From Micromonospora_I sp040659735 (GTDB taxonomy: Bacteria; Actinomycetota; Actinomycetes; Mycobacteriales; Micromonosporaceae): DNA of 64,000 nt. Position numbers and translations under genes: made by a program. Positions 16,981-25,637 of this stretch are shown piece by piece; position 1 is the first letter of the stretch; the number at the start of each line of letters is the position of its first letter. Location: the NCBI RefSeq assembly GCF_040659735.1, contig NZ_JBFANZ010000005.1, positions 62,001 to 126,000 of the forward strand. The letters run 5' to 3'. The notes below the pieces were generated by a model. The model ran no database searches. It was not told the origin of the DNA and saw only the letters and a list, made by a program, of their open reading frames with translations.

Positions 16981-18342
16981 TCAGACCGGCACCGCAACGG
17001 ACGCGGGGGAGGGTTCGCCCGGCTTCGCGCCGAGGTCTTCCGTGGGCATCTTGTGCGTCTCGCGGGCGGTGGCCGCGGCGACCAGGGGCACCACGCACAG
17101 GGCGGCGGTAAAGATGGCGACGCCCAGCCAGTTGGTTCCGTTCGGGCCGGCGATCGCGGTCGCGATCGTGGGGGAGAAGCCGCCGATCGCGAACCCGATC
17201 TGGGTTCCGATCGCCGTCCCGGAGAGACGAACCCGGGTGCTGAACATCTCGCCGTAGAACGACGGCCAGATCCCGTTGGCGGCACTGTAGACCACCCCGA
17301 GGGTGAGGACACCGAAGATGAAGATCAGCGCGTAGTTGGCCGAGGAGATCGACCACAGATACGCGAAGATCAGCACTGCGCAGCCGGCCGCGCCGGTCAT
17401 GAACACCGGCTTACGCCCGATCCGGTCCGACAGCGTCGCCCACAGCGGGATCGCCACCAGGGCCACCGCGTTGGCGAGGACGCCGACCCACAGCATGGTG
17501 GAGCGGTCCAACCCGACGGTGTTCACGGCGTACGACAGGGCGTACACCGTGAAGATCGTGCTTACCGAGGCGATGACGGCCGCCGCCACCACCCGCAGCA
17601 CGTCGCGCCAGTGGTCGCTCAGCAGCACGGCCAGCGGCAGCTTGGCCACCGCGTTGTCGGCGACGGCCTGCTGGAAGACGGGCGTCTCCTCGAGCTTGCG
17701 CCGGATGACGAGTCCGGCGACGGCGACCAGGGCGCTGAGCCAGAACGGAACGCGCCAGCCCCAGCTGAGCAGTTGCTCCTTGGGCAGGGCGGCGATCGGC
17801 AGGAAGACCGCGGTCGCGAGCAGTTGGCCGGCCTGCGTGCCGTTGAGGGTGAAGCTCGTGTAGTACCCGCGGCGGTGGGCGGGGGAGTGTTCGAGCGTCA
17901 TGGAGTTCGCGCTGGCCTGCTCGCCCGCGGCCGAGAGGCCCTGCAGCAGTCTCAGTGTCACCAGCATGACCGGAGCCGCCGCGCCGATCTGGGAGTAGGT
18001 GGGCAGGCAGCCGACCAGGAAGGTCGAGATCCCCATCAGCAGCAGGGTGAAGACCAGGACTCTTTTCCGGCCGAACTTGTCACCGACGTGTCCCAGCACG
18101 AACGCGCCGACCGGGCGGGCCAGGTAGCCGACGCCGAAGGTGGCCAGCGCCAGCAGCGTTCCGGTGGCGGGCGCGGAGGTGGGGAAGAAGATCTGGCCGA
18201 AGACCAGTGCCGCGGCGGTTCCGTAGATGAAGAAGTCGTAGTACTCCAGGGCGCTGCCGATCCAGGCGGCGAGCGCGGCCTTGCGGGGCTTGCCCTGTGG
18301 GACGGGGGTTGCGCCGATGGGGGCGGCTGGTTGATGGGTCAC
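16981..18342 (-). CDS. MHS family MFS transporter, shikimate/quinate-type proton symporter
   Basis: Twelve-TMS major facilitator of 453 residues in the metabolite:H+ symporter (MHS) family, which takes up shikimate, alpha-ketoglutarate, proline betaine and similar acids. The family hallmark AWIGSALEYYDFFIYGTAAALVFGQIFFP is at the N-terminus, and GHVGDKFGRKRVLV is motif A. The GTG at 18342 was chosen because GAGGAG lies just upstream. The neighbouring shikimate/quinate dehydrogenase and dehydroshikimate dehydratase genes make quinate or shikimate the likely substrate (inference). A possible TetR half-site lies 180-200 nt upstream. Confidence 0.88.
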   Translation of the reverse strand: MTHQPAAPIGATPVPQGKPRKAALAAWIGSALEYYDFFIYGTAAALVFGQIFFPTSAPATGTLLALATFGVGYLARPVGAFVLGHVGDKFGRKRVLVFTLLLMGISTFLVGCLPTYSQIGAAAPVMLVTLRLLQGLSAAGEQASANSMTLEHSPAHRRGYYTSFTLNGTQAGQLLATAVFLPIAALPKEQLLSWGWRVPFWLSALVAVAGLVIRRKLEETPVFQQAVADNAVAKLPLAVLLSDHWRDVLRVVAAAVIASVSTIFTVYALSYAVNTVGLDRSTMLWVGVLANAVALVAIPLWATLSDRIGRKPVFMTGAAGCAVLIFAYLWSISSANYALIFIFGVLTLGVVYSAANGIWPSFYGEMFSTRVRLSGTAIGTQIGFAIGGFSPTIATAIAGPNGTNWLGVAIFTAALCVVPLVAAATARETHKMPTEDLGAKPGEPSPASVAVPV

Positions 18343-18633
18343 GGGATGCTCCTCGGCTAGCACTGCTGTGGGGGAACAGCGGGGCGATCGGTGCTGGGGG
18401 ATGTGCCGGGATCGGTTTTGGGTCGCGGAAGCGGTCTGTGCCAGGGGTTGAGCACTACCTGCGCAGCGGGACGGCCTGCTCGACGTGGCGTAATCCGGGT
18501 CGAGCGACCGCGCAGGGAGGTAATGAACGAAACAGTTAGGTACTAGTTGAGAAGATGGTGATGTGACGGCTGTCACGTGTCAAGAGGTGGTGCGCGACGT
18601 GCGCGGACATCGCGGCCCGTCGAGTGGGGGACC
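18343..18633. other. intergenic region upstream of MHS transporter
   Basis: No gene seen in 291 bases. At 18526-18548 there is AGTTAG and CTAGTT, the same half-site words as in the TetR/dehydrogenase divergent region at 19418-19437, so the same regulator may act here. Confidence 0.3.
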
Positions 18634-19308
18634 TCAGCGCGCTGTCAGGTACTCCAGCACCATGTCGCCGAGCATCCTGCGGTAGTGCTCGCGGCGGGCG
18701 GGGTCCAGCATGTCGCGGTCGAAGATGGCTTTGAAGGTGTGCCTGTTCGCCGTTCGGAAGACGCAGAACGCGCTGATCATCATGTGTACGTCGAGGGCAT
18801 CGACGTCGTCGCGGAAGTGTCCGGCGGTACGTCCCCGTTCGAGGATGCGGGCCAGTACGTCGAGCGCCGGGTTGGCGAGGCTGGACAGGGTCGACGACGT
18901 TGCGATGTGCTCCGCGCGGTGGATGTTTTCGATGCTGACCAGGCGGATGAAGTCCGGGTGCGACTCGTGATGGTCGAAGGTCAGCTCGGCCAGTTGCCGG
19001 ATCGCGTCGACGGGGTCGAGGTGCTCGACATCGACTGCCTGCTCGATCGAGCGGATCACCGTATAGGCCCGCTCCAGTGTCGCGACGTAGAGCTGTTCTT
19101 TTCCGCCGAAGTAGTAGTAGATCATCCGCTTGGTGGTGCTGGTCTTCGCGGCGATCTCGTCAACCCGCGCGCCGCTGTAGCCCTTGTCGGCGAACTCGCT
19201 GGTGGCGACGTCGAGGATCTCGGCACGCGTTCGCTCGGCATCACGTTGCCGCTCCGGGCTGCCGAGGGTGCGATCGGTCGGCGCGGCGTTCGATGGCGGT
19301 GCGCCCAC
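18634..19308 (-). CDS. TetR/AcrR family regulator of the quinate/shikimate genes
   Basis: TetR-family protein of 224 residues. The DNA-binding domain spans about residues 20-65 with GYSGARVDEIAAKTSTTKRMIYYYFGGKEQLYVA as its HTH core; the rest is the helical effector domain. The GTG at 19308 is preferred because AGAGGAG lies 6 nt upstream; an upstream TTG would put the start inside the promoter palindrome. It lies between the MHS transporter and the divergent dehydrogenase, so it should control both, with quinate, shikimate or a downstream product as ligand (inference). Confidence 0.87.
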   Translation of the reverse strand: MGAPPSNAAPTDRTLGSPERQRDAERTRAEILDVATSEFADKGYSGARVDEIAAKTSTTKRMIYYYFGGKEQLYVATLERAYTVIRSIEQAVDVEHLDPVDAIRQLAELTFDHHESHPDFIRLVSIENIHRAEHIATSSTLSSLANPALDVLARILERGRTAGHFRDDVDALDVHMMISAFCVFRTANRHTFKAIFDRDMLDPARREHYRRMLGDMVLEYLTAR

Positions 19309-19417
19309 CGGGGCTCCTCTCGCGACGGATATGTCGATGTCCAACTGTAGGCGGCGACGCGCGCTGTCTGTTCGGCCCTGCCGCGCGGCCCTTTCCCCAT
19401 CCCGCATCGTGGAGTAC

Positions 19418-19437
19418 AACTAACTAGCCAGTTCGTT
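19418..19437. promoter_or_regulatory. imperfect palindrome, candidate TetR operator
   Basis: AACTAACTAGCCAGTTCGTT: 8 of 10 positions are symmetric, with AACTAG/CCAGTT at the centre. It sits between the divergent TetR and dehydrogenase genes. Confidence 0.5.
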
Positions 19438-19467
19438 CATTGCTGGTCTGTTTCGGAGGAGCTCCCC

Positions 19468-19491
19468 GTGCCGATGGTGGTGCCGACGTGA
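19468..19491 (+). CDS. seven-codon leader ORF before the dehydrogenase gene
   Basis: GTG CCG ATG GTG GTG CCG ACG TGA encodes a seven-residue peptide (V/M-P-M-V-V-P-T). A strong GGAGGAG at 19455-19461 lies 6 nt before its GTG but 26 nt before the dehydrogenase GTG, and its TGA overlaps that GTG in a GTGA. This suggests ribosomes load on the leader and re-start on the dehydrogenase. Short, so unproven. Confidence 0.4.
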   Translation: MPMVVPT

Positions 19492-20399
19492 ACGGCCAGC
19501 GCAGCGTCCTCATCGGGCTGGTCGGCACGGGCATCGGCCCGTCGTTGACTCCGGCCCTCCACGAGCGTGCCGCCGACGAGCTCGGAATCCGCTACCTCTA
19601 TCGCCTGCTGGACCTCGACGATCTGCGCCTGCCGCCCACGGCGATCGGAGCGATCCTGGCCGCGGCCCGGCTCACGGGGTACGACGGCTTGAACATCACC
19701 CATCCCTGCAAGCGCGTGGTGCTCGAACACCTCGACGAGGTGACTCCTGATGCCGCCGCCGTGGGTGCGGTCAACAGTGTCGTCTTCACCGCAGGCAAGG
19801 CCATCGGCCACAACACCGACTGGTCGGGCTTCGCCCGAAGCGTCGCTCTCGGGCTACCGGGCGCCTGCCTGGACCGCGTGGTGCTGCTCGGGGCCGGCGG
19901 CGCCGGTGCCGCGGTCGCGCACGCCCTGCTGACGCTGGGCGCCGGTCTGGTCCGGATCTTCGACCTCGAGGCATGCCACAGCGCGGCATTGGCCGCCTCG
20001 CTGTGCGCACGCTTCGGTGCCGACCGTGCCGCCGGCGGGCGGCTCGACAACGGCGGACACGAACTGGCTACCGCGCTGGGCGAGGCCGACGGCCTGGTGC
20101 ATGCCACTCCCACCGGCATGGCCGCCCATCCCGGACTGCCGGTGCCGGCGGAGCTTCTGCGCCCCGGGCTCTGGGTGGCCGACGTCGTCTACCGCCCGTT
20201 GACCACCGAACTGGTGACCACCGCGCGGACCCGGGGCTGCCGCGTCCTGGACGGCGGCGGAATGGCGGTCTTCCAGGCGGTGGAAGCGTTCCGCCTGTTC
20301 ACCGGCGTCGAACCCGACGCTGATCGGATGGTCCGGCATTTCGCGTCACTCATCGCCGCCACGACGACAGAAGGGCACAACGCCGATGCCCTCGGTTGA
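19488..20399 (+). CDS. shikimate/quinate dehydrogenase (AroE/QsuD-like, likely NAD-dependent)
   Basis: AroE-fold enzyme of 303 residues that interconverts quinate/shikimate and 3-dehydroquinate/3-dehydroshikimate. Substrate-site motifs are GIGPSLTPALHE, NITHPCK (catalytic Lys), VNSVVF and NTDWSGF (catalytic Asp); the Rossmann loop is GAGGAGAAVAHAL. After beta-2 it has IFDLEACHSA, an Asp where NADP-dependent biosynthetic AroE has the basic NRT motif, so NAD is the likely cofactor, as in catabolic enzymes of Corynebacterium. The GTG at 19488 is the only sensible in-frame start but lacks its own ribosome site (see the leader ORF). Overlaps the dehydratase gene by 14 nt. Confidence 0.88.
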   Translation: MNGQRSVLIGLVGTGIGPSLTPALHERAADELGIRYLYRLLDLDDLRLPPTAIGAILAAARLTGYDGLNITHPCKRVVLEHLDEVTPDAAAVGAVNSVVFTAGKAIGHNTDWSGFARSVALGLPGACLDRVVLLGAGGAGAAVAHALLTLGAGLVRIFDLEACHSAALAASLCARFGADRAAGGRLDNGGHELATALGEADGLVHATPTGMAAHPGLPVPAELLRPGLWVADVVYRPLTTELVTTARTRGCRVLDGGGMAVFQAVEAFRLFTGVEPDADRMVRHFASLIAATTTEGHNADALG

Positions 20400-22380
20400 G
20401 ACCCGCACATCCCCGCCGCCCGTCGACCACCGCCGCGACCTCCCGGCTTCCGGCCTGCGCCGGGGAATCGCGACCGTGTGCCTGTCCGGCACCCTGGAGG
20501 ACAAGCTCTCCGCGGCGGCGGCCGCGGGCTTCGACGGGGTGGAGATCTTCGAAAACGACCTCATCGCCTCGCCGTTGTCTCCGAGCCAGGTGCGCGGGCG
20601 CTGCGCCGACCTGGGCCTTTCGATCGACCTTTATCAGCCCTTCCGTGACTTCGAGGCCGTCGGACCGGAGCTGCTCGCGGCGAATCTGCGGCGTGCCGTG
20701 CACAAATTCGACGTGATGGAACAGCTCGGCGCCCACACTGTCCTGGTCTGTTCGTCGGTCTCCCCGGCAGCGGTGAACGACGACGACCTCGCCGCTGAGC
20801 AGCTGCGCACGCTCGCCGCACTCGCGGCCGAGCGCGGCGTGCGGATCGCCTACGAGGCGCTGGCCTGGGGGCGCTTCGTCAGCACGTACGAACACTCCTG
20901 GGACATCGTGCGACGTGCCGACCATCCCGCGTTGGGCCTGTGCCTGGACAGCTTCCACGTGCTCTCCCGTGGCTCGGATCCGTCGGGTATCAGCAACATT
21001 CCGGGCGCGAAACTGTTCTTCCTGCAACTGGCCGACGCGCCCAGGCTGGAGATGGATGTGTTGCAGTGGAGCCGTCACCATCGGCTCTTCCCCGGCCAGG
21101 GCGCCTTCGACCTGCCCGCCTTCGTCGGCCACGTGCTGGCGGCCGGGTACGACGGCCCGCTCTCCCTTGAGGTCTTCAACGACGTGTTCCGCCAGGCCGA
21201 TCCCGAGCGGGCCGCCGTCGACGCGATGCGCTCGCTGCTCGCCCTTCAGGAGGGACTCCAGGTCGGCGGCCCGGCGGCGTTGACCGAGCGGGTGCGCGTT
21301 CGCGACCTACCGCCGGCACCCGAACTCGCCGGACACGCCTTCACCGAGCTGGCGGTCGACGACGTCTCCGGCCCCCAGGTGGCGCGCGCCTTGGCTGCGC
21401 TGGGCTTCATGCACACGGGACAGCACCGCTCGAAGCCGGTGCAGCTGTGGCAGGAGGGTGCCGCCCGGGTGCTGCTCAACGCCGCCGCGCCGAGCGGGGC
21501 GGGTCCGGGGGGCGCCGCACTGTGTGCGCTTGCCGTCGAGAGCGTGGACCCCGTCGCTTCCGCGCGGCGTGCGGAGCTGCTGCTCGCGCCCGTGCTTCCG
21601 CGCACCCACGGCGCGGACGAGGCAATCCTGTCCGCGGTCGCCGCGCCGGACGGAACCTCGGTGTTCTTCTGTCGGACCGGCGCGAACGACGCCACCAGTT
21701 GGTTGTCGGACTTCATCCTCACCGACGCGACGCCCGGCGCGGGTGCGGGCCTCACGAAGATCGACCACGTCGCGCTCAGCCAGCCGTTCGACCACTTCGA
21801 CGAAGCGGCGCTGTTCTACCGCGCGGTACTTGGGCTCGAACCCGAGACCATCACCGAGTTCGCCGCACCGTTCGGCCTGGTACGCAGCCGCGCCGTCGCC
21901 GACCCTGCGCACGAGGTCCGGATCGCGCTGAGCGTGGCTCTGCTGCGCCGGGGCGAATGGGCGCCAGGCGTACCCGATCCGCAGCACGTCGCGTTCGCCA
22001 CCGACGACGCCATCGCCAGCGCGCGAGCTGTGCGTGCCCTCGGCGCGCCGCTGCTGCAGATCCCGGGCAACTATTACGACGACCTCGACGCACGGCTCGG
22101 CCTGCCGGCAGAACTGCTCGCCGCGATGCGTCAGTACTCGGTGCTCTATGACCGCGACGAGCACGGTGAATTCCTCCACTTCTACACCGAGATACTGGGG
22201 TCACGGGTCTTCTTCGAGGTGGTCCAGCGGATCGGCGGATACGCCGGCTACGGGGCCGCAAATGCCCCGGTGCGGATGGCCGCACAGCGCAGACTGCGGA
22301 TCGCCCGGGTTGATGGCAGCACTGCTCATAGCGAAGGCCACGAGTCCGCTCCGGTCGGGAGCGTCCCACGTTCCTCGTAA
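20386..22380 (+). CDS. qsuB: 3-dehydroshikimate dehydratase fused to HPPD-like domain
   Basis: Two-domain enzyme of 664 residues. The N-terminal TIM barrel (about 25-290) matches sugar-isomerase-like 3-dehydroshikimate dehydratases: GIATVCLSGTLEDKLSAA, GFDGVEIFEND, IAYEALAWGRFVSTYEHSW, LGLCLDSFHVLSRG and LSLEVFNDVFRQ, where Glu/Asp/His/Glu bind the metal. The C-terminal half (about 310-625) is a VOC-fold, hydroxyphenylpyruvate-dioxygenase-like domain with KIDHVALSQP, QHVAFATDD and LHFYTEILGSRVFFEVVQR. This fusion is the QsuB arrangement of C. glutamicum. Product is protocatechuate. No ring-cleavage genes are in the window, so those must be elsewhere. Start overlaps the dehydrogenase gene. Confidence 0.92.
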   Translation: MPSVETRTSPPPVDHRRDLPASGLRRGIATVCLSGTLEDKLSAAAAAGFDGVEIFENDLIASPLSPSQVRGRCADLGLSIDLYQPFRDFEAVGPELLAANLRRAVHKFDVMEQLGAHTVLVCSSVSPAAVNDDDLAAEQLRTLAALAAERGVRIAYEALAWGRFVSTYEHSWDIVRRADHPALGLCLDSFHVLSRGSDPSGISNIPGAKLFFLQLADAPRLEMDVLQWSRHHRLFPGQGAFDLPAFVGHVLAAGYDGPLSLEVFNDVFRQADPERAAVDAMRSLLALQEGLQVGGPAALTERVRVRDLPPAPELAGHAFTELAVDDVSGPQVARALAALGFMHTGQHRSKPVQLWQEGAARVLLNAAAPSGAGPGGAALCALAVESVDPVASARRAELLLAPVLPRTHGADEAILSAVAAPDGTSVFFCRTGANDATSWLSDFILTDATPGAGAGLTKIDHVALSQPFDHFDEAALFYRAVLGLEPETITEFAAPFGLVRSRAVADPAHEVRIALSVALLRRGEWAPGVPDPQHVAFATDDAIASARAVRALGAPLLQIPGNYYDDLDARLGLPAELLAAMRQYSVLYDRDEHGEFLHFYTEILGSRVFFEVVQRIGGYAGYGAANAPVRMAAQRRLRIARVDGSTAHSEGHESAPVGSVPRSS

Positions 22381-22508
22381 CTCATCCAGCGGCACCGGTC
22401 CGTGGTTGCGCGGGTGAACCCCGGGGGCCGGTGGGCCGTACCCCTGAACATGTTCGAGACGCAAAGGTTGGGCGCGCCTGTTGACGCCCGCGGGCGCGGT
22501 TGGTGCTG

Positions 22509-23297
22509 ATGCGGGTGCTGCTCGTCGAGGACGACGACACGATCGCTGAGCCGCTGGCGGAAGGGCTGTGTCGGTACGGCTTCGCGGTGTCGCGGGTGGC
22601 CACGGGCGCTGCGGCGTTGCAGGCGCAATCGAGCGACATGGTGTTGTTGGACCTGGGGCTGCCGGACATGGATGGTTTGGACGTCTGCCGCCGGCTCCGG
22701 CAGGTGTCGCAGATACCGATCATCATGTTGACCGCGCGTGGGTCCGAGGCTGATCGGGTGGTTGGTCTGGAACTCGGTGGCGACGACTACCTGTCGAAGC
22801 CGTTCGGCGTACGTGAGCTGGTCGCGCGGATGCGCGCGGTAGGCCGACGAGCGCGGCCGTTGGTCGAGGCGACACCGCGTGGCGATGGCTGGCTCGGCTC
22901 GGGGCCTGCCGTTGTGACCAGCACGGCAGACGCGCCTGGGGCGATGTCGCCGTCCGGTCAGGTCATCGGCTGGCTGGTGATCGATCGACGGACGCGGCAG
23001 GTGTGGGTGCGGGGTCGCCCGGTCGCGCTGGCGCCGAAGGAGTTCGATGTGCTGGCGTTGCTGGCCGAGGATCCGGGCGCGGTGGTGACGCGGCAGCGGC
23101 TACTACATGCGGTGTGGGGTCCGCGCTTCTTCGGGGCCGGGAAGACGTTGGATTTCCACGTAGCGAGCCTGCGCCGCAAGCTGGGCCACCCGGACTTGAT
23201 CGAGACGCGGCGCGGTGTCGGTTTCCGGATCACCGTGCCCTGCGCGTCGGTGGTGCCCCACCCGTCGCCGCCTGCGGCCGATCCGGCGACACGGTGA
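22509..23297 (+). CDS. OmpR-type response regulator
   Basis: Two-component response regulator of 262 residues. Receiver domain at 1-115 with the acidic pair E-D-D-D, phospho-acceptor Asp in VLLDLGLPDMDG, Thr in MLTARG and Lys in LSKPFGV. A linker of about 45 residues, longer than usual, leads to a winged-helix output domain (LAPKEFDVLALLAEDPGAVVTRQRLL ... TLDFHVASLRRKLG as the recognition segment). The ATG at 22509 was taken; TTG and GTG codons 6-9 nt upstream are possible. Partner kinase starts 36 nt downstream. Confidence 0.93.
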   Translation: MRVLLVEDDDTIAEPLAEGLCRYGFAVSRVATGAAALQAQSSDMVLLDLGLPDMDGLDVCRRLRQVSQIPIIMLTARGSEADRVVGLELGGDDYLSKPFGVRELVARMRAVGRRARPLVEATPRGDGWLGSGPAVVTSTADAPGAMSPSGQVIGWLVIDRRTRQVWVRGRPVALAPKEFDVLALLAEDPGAVVTRQRLLHAVWGPRFFGAGKTLDFHVASLRRKLGHPDLIETRRGVGFRITVPCASVVPHPSPPAADPATR

Positions 23298-23333
23298 AAT
23301 GGGCGGCGAGCGCGTGATCCGCCATTCGCGCCG

Positions 23334-24857
23334 ATGACCCGTCGACTCGTGCTGAGCTATGTCACCGTCGCGGTGGTCGTGCTGCTGTGCCTGGAGATCC
23401 CACTCGGCTATCTGTACGCCCGCGCGGAGCGTGAGCGCCTCGAAGGACAGGTGGAGCACTCGGCTGAAGTAGTGGGGGCCTTAGCCGATGAGGCCATCCG
23501 TGACGGACAGCTCGACCGGCTGGACCTGCTCGCCGCCGAAAGCGCCGAACAGTTCGGTGGGCGAGTGGTCATCGTGGACGGTGAGGGCGCGTTGCTGAGC
23601 AGCTCGCACCCGCTGCGTACCGAGGAGGCTCAGCCGGCGGCGCTGCCGGAGATCCAGGCAGCGCTGCGGGGCCAGGCGCATATCGGCATCCGGACGAGCG
23701 TGATCGGTGGGGTGAAGAGTCTGTCGGTTGGGGTGCCGACGCGGCCCGGGGCGACGGTGCGCGGCGCTGTACGGATCACTATCGCCACGACCGGCGTCGA
23801 GGCACGCATCCACCGGCTCTGGCTGTCTCTGGCGGCCGTGGGGCTCGTCGTGCTCGCGGTCGTCATGGGGGTCGGGTTCGTTTTGGCCCGGTGGATCAGC
23901 AGGCCCGTCGACGCGTTGGAACAGGCGACCCGGCATCTGGCCGACGGCACGCTGCCCGCGCCGGCATCCACCACGACTGGCCCTATGGAGTTGCGCCGGC
24001 TCGCCGACACGTTCAACCGCACCGCCGCCCGCCTCCAGCACCTGATCGCGGCGCAACACTCGTTCGCCGGTCACGCCTCCCATCAGCTCAAGACGCCGCT
24101 CGCGGCGCTGCGGCTACGTCTGGAAATCTTGGAAGCGGACGTGCCGGCGAACGCCCGCGGCACCCTCGCGGCCGCGCTCACCGAAACCGATCGGCTGGGC
24201 CGGATGGTGGAAACGCTGCTGGCCATGGCCCGCATCGAGGAGGGGTCCGACCTGCCCGTACCGGCCGACCTGGATGCCGCTGTGGAAGACCGGGTGAGGA
24301 TGTGGCAACCCCTGGCCGGTCAGCGGCGCGTCCAGCTGGCCGTCACCGGCGACCCCGTCGGTCAGGTCTACGCCCTGCCCGGAGCGCTGGAGCAGATTCT
24401 CGACAACCTACTCGCGAACGCCATGAACGCCGCACCCGAAGGCAGCACCATCACCGTCAAGACGCACCGGGTGCGCGTGGAGACAGGGGCTCGAGGCGAC
24501 CGTCACGACACGGTTGTGGAGCTGCACATCATCGACCAAGGGCCCGGGATGAGCGAGGCGCAACGGCTGCGCGCCTTCGATCGGTTCTGGAGGGCACCTG
24601 ACGCGGTCAAGGGCGGCACAGGACTGGGTCTGGCGCTGGTGCAACAACTCACCGAAGCCAGTGGGGGCCACGTGGAGCTGCGCGCCGCGGCCGCTGGCGT
24701 CGACGCCGTGGTCAGCCTCGCCCCCGTCGCGGCTACTGAGAGACTTTCCGCAGGATCGATGTCCGGCCATGAGCGGGTGGTGCCCATGGCGGGGGCGACA
24801 GGCCAGGAAAGCGCCAGCAGGGCACCAGAATTCCGCCAGGCCCGCCCGGAACGTTGA
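23334..24857 (+). CDS. sensor histidine kinase
   Basis: Membrane-bound kinase of 507 residues. TM1 at about 8-28, an extracytoplasmic sensor region to about 160, TM2 at about 163-185 (VGLVVLAVVMGVGFVLARW), HAMP domain, then the dimerisation helix with the phospho-acceptor His in HASHQLKTPLAALRLRLE. The ATPase domain shows N-box EQILDNLLANAMNAAP, G1 DQGPGMS and G2 GGTGLGLALVQQL. A Ser/Ala-rich tail of about 35 residues follows. It pairs with the preceding response regulator and probably senses an envelope signal linked to the downstream PepSY protein (inference). Confidence 0.93.
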   Translation: MTRRLVLSYVTVAVVVLLCLEIPLGYLYARAERERLEGQVEHSAEVVGALADEAIRDGQLDRLDLLAAESAEQFGGRVVIVDGEGALLSSSHPLRTEEAQPAALPEIQAALRGQAHIGIRTSVIGGVKSLSVGVPTRPGATVRGAVRITIATTGVEARIHRLWLSLAAVGLVVLAVVMGVGFVLARWISRPVDALEQATRHLADGTLPAPASTTTGPMELRRLADTFNRTAARLQHLIAAQHSFAGHASHQLKTPLAALRLRLEILEADVPANARGTLAAALTETDRLGRMVETLLAMARIEEGSDLPVPADLDAAVEDRVRMWQPLAGQRRVQLAVTGDPVGQVYALPGALEQILDNLLANAMNAAPEGSTITVKTHRVRVETGARGDRHDTVVELHIIDQGPGMSEAQRLRAFDRFWRAPDAVKGGTGLGLALVQQLTEASGGHVELRAAAAGVDAVVSLAPVAATERLSAGSMSGHERVVPMAGATGQESASRAPEFRQARPER

Positions 24858-24984
24858 GCGCCGCGGGCCCGGTGACTCGTATTGCCAGTCGTAGTAGCCG
24901 CAACGGGCACGGCGAGTTGCGGTCGAGGGAGGCACCACCACGTACAGCCAGGTGGGGCATCGAGCATCGACGATGGGAGCACCA

Positions 24985-25392
24985 ATGCGTAGGACATTTC
25001 TGGCAGCGATCACCGTAGCCGGCGTAGCTGTTCCGCTGGTCACCGGAACAGCACTGGCAATGGCGGACGATGACCGGGAGCGCAGGACCCGCACCCAGGC
25101 GGCCGCACCGCGGGGCGCAGCCGGCGCATTCGAGATCGAGATCGATCCTGAACTCGACGCCCGCTTCGGTCCACGCCCGGTCAACGCCGTCAAGGCCGCC
25201 GCGATCGTCACCCGGCAGTTCGCCGGCGCGCGCGTGACCGAGGCGGAGTTGGACGAACGAGACGGCGGGCCCATCTGGGAGGTGAAGTTCCTGCTCGGCG
25301 GTGGCGAACGCGAGGTCGATGTTGACGCCGTCACCGGATCGATCCTCGACGGCGGCGGGGACGACGACGGATTCGACGATGACGACGACTGA
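24985..25392 (+). CDS. secreted PepSY-domain protein with acidic tail
   Basis: Small exported protein of 135 residues: MRRTFLAAITVAGVAVPLVTGTALA is a Sec signal peptide (described here in two parts, cleavage probably after A-L-A near residue 25), then one PepSY domain (KAAAIVTRQFAGARVTEAELDERDGGPIWEVKFLLGG ... EVDVDAVTG split) and an Asp-rich C-terminus DDDGFDDDDD that may bind cations. The ATG at 24985 has GGGAG at a good distance. It follows a response regulator and kinase by 127 nt; PepSY proteins next to such systems are commonly targets or accessory sensors. Confidence 0.88.
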   Translation: MRRTFLAAITVAGVAVPLVTGTALAMADDDRERRTRTQAAAPRGAAGAFEIEIDPELDARFGPRPVNAVKAAAIVTRQFAGARVTEAELDERDGGPIWEVKFLLGGGEREVDVDAVTGSILDGGGDDDGFDDDDD

Positions 25393-25554
25393 CGACGGGA
25401 CTCCGCCCCTGGGCCCGTTGGACAAGCTGGTGATGAGTTCGCGGCACAGTCAGCGCAGCAGCGCACACCCCGTACCACCATGAGCCCACCATCGCGACCG
25501 GCCGGCTCGGCCGGTCGTGTCGGTCTGCTGTCCGTACATCGAGCGGCGCCTGCT

Positions 25555-25613
25555 CCCACGCATCGGCCTGCCATCGACGCCCTGTCGGGCGCGACGGCAG
25601 GCCGATGCGTGGG
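25555..25613. terminator. long bidirectional hairpin between PepSY and DoxX genes
   Basis: Perfect 18-bp inverted repeat: CCCACGCATCGGCCTGCC pairs with GGCAGGCCGATGCGTGGG across a 23-nt loop. It lies between convergent genes, 163 nt after the PepSY stop and 25 nt from the DoxX stop, so it can terminate both. Confidence 0.75.
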
Positions 25614-25637
25614 ATATCCGACCCGTGATCCGGGGGG

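Noticed and set aside
22446..22455. GAACATGTTC palindrome upstream of the response regulator as a LexA (SOS) box
   Set aside because: The actinobacterial SOS box has four bases between GAAC and GTTC; here only two. The neighbouring genes are not SOS genes either.
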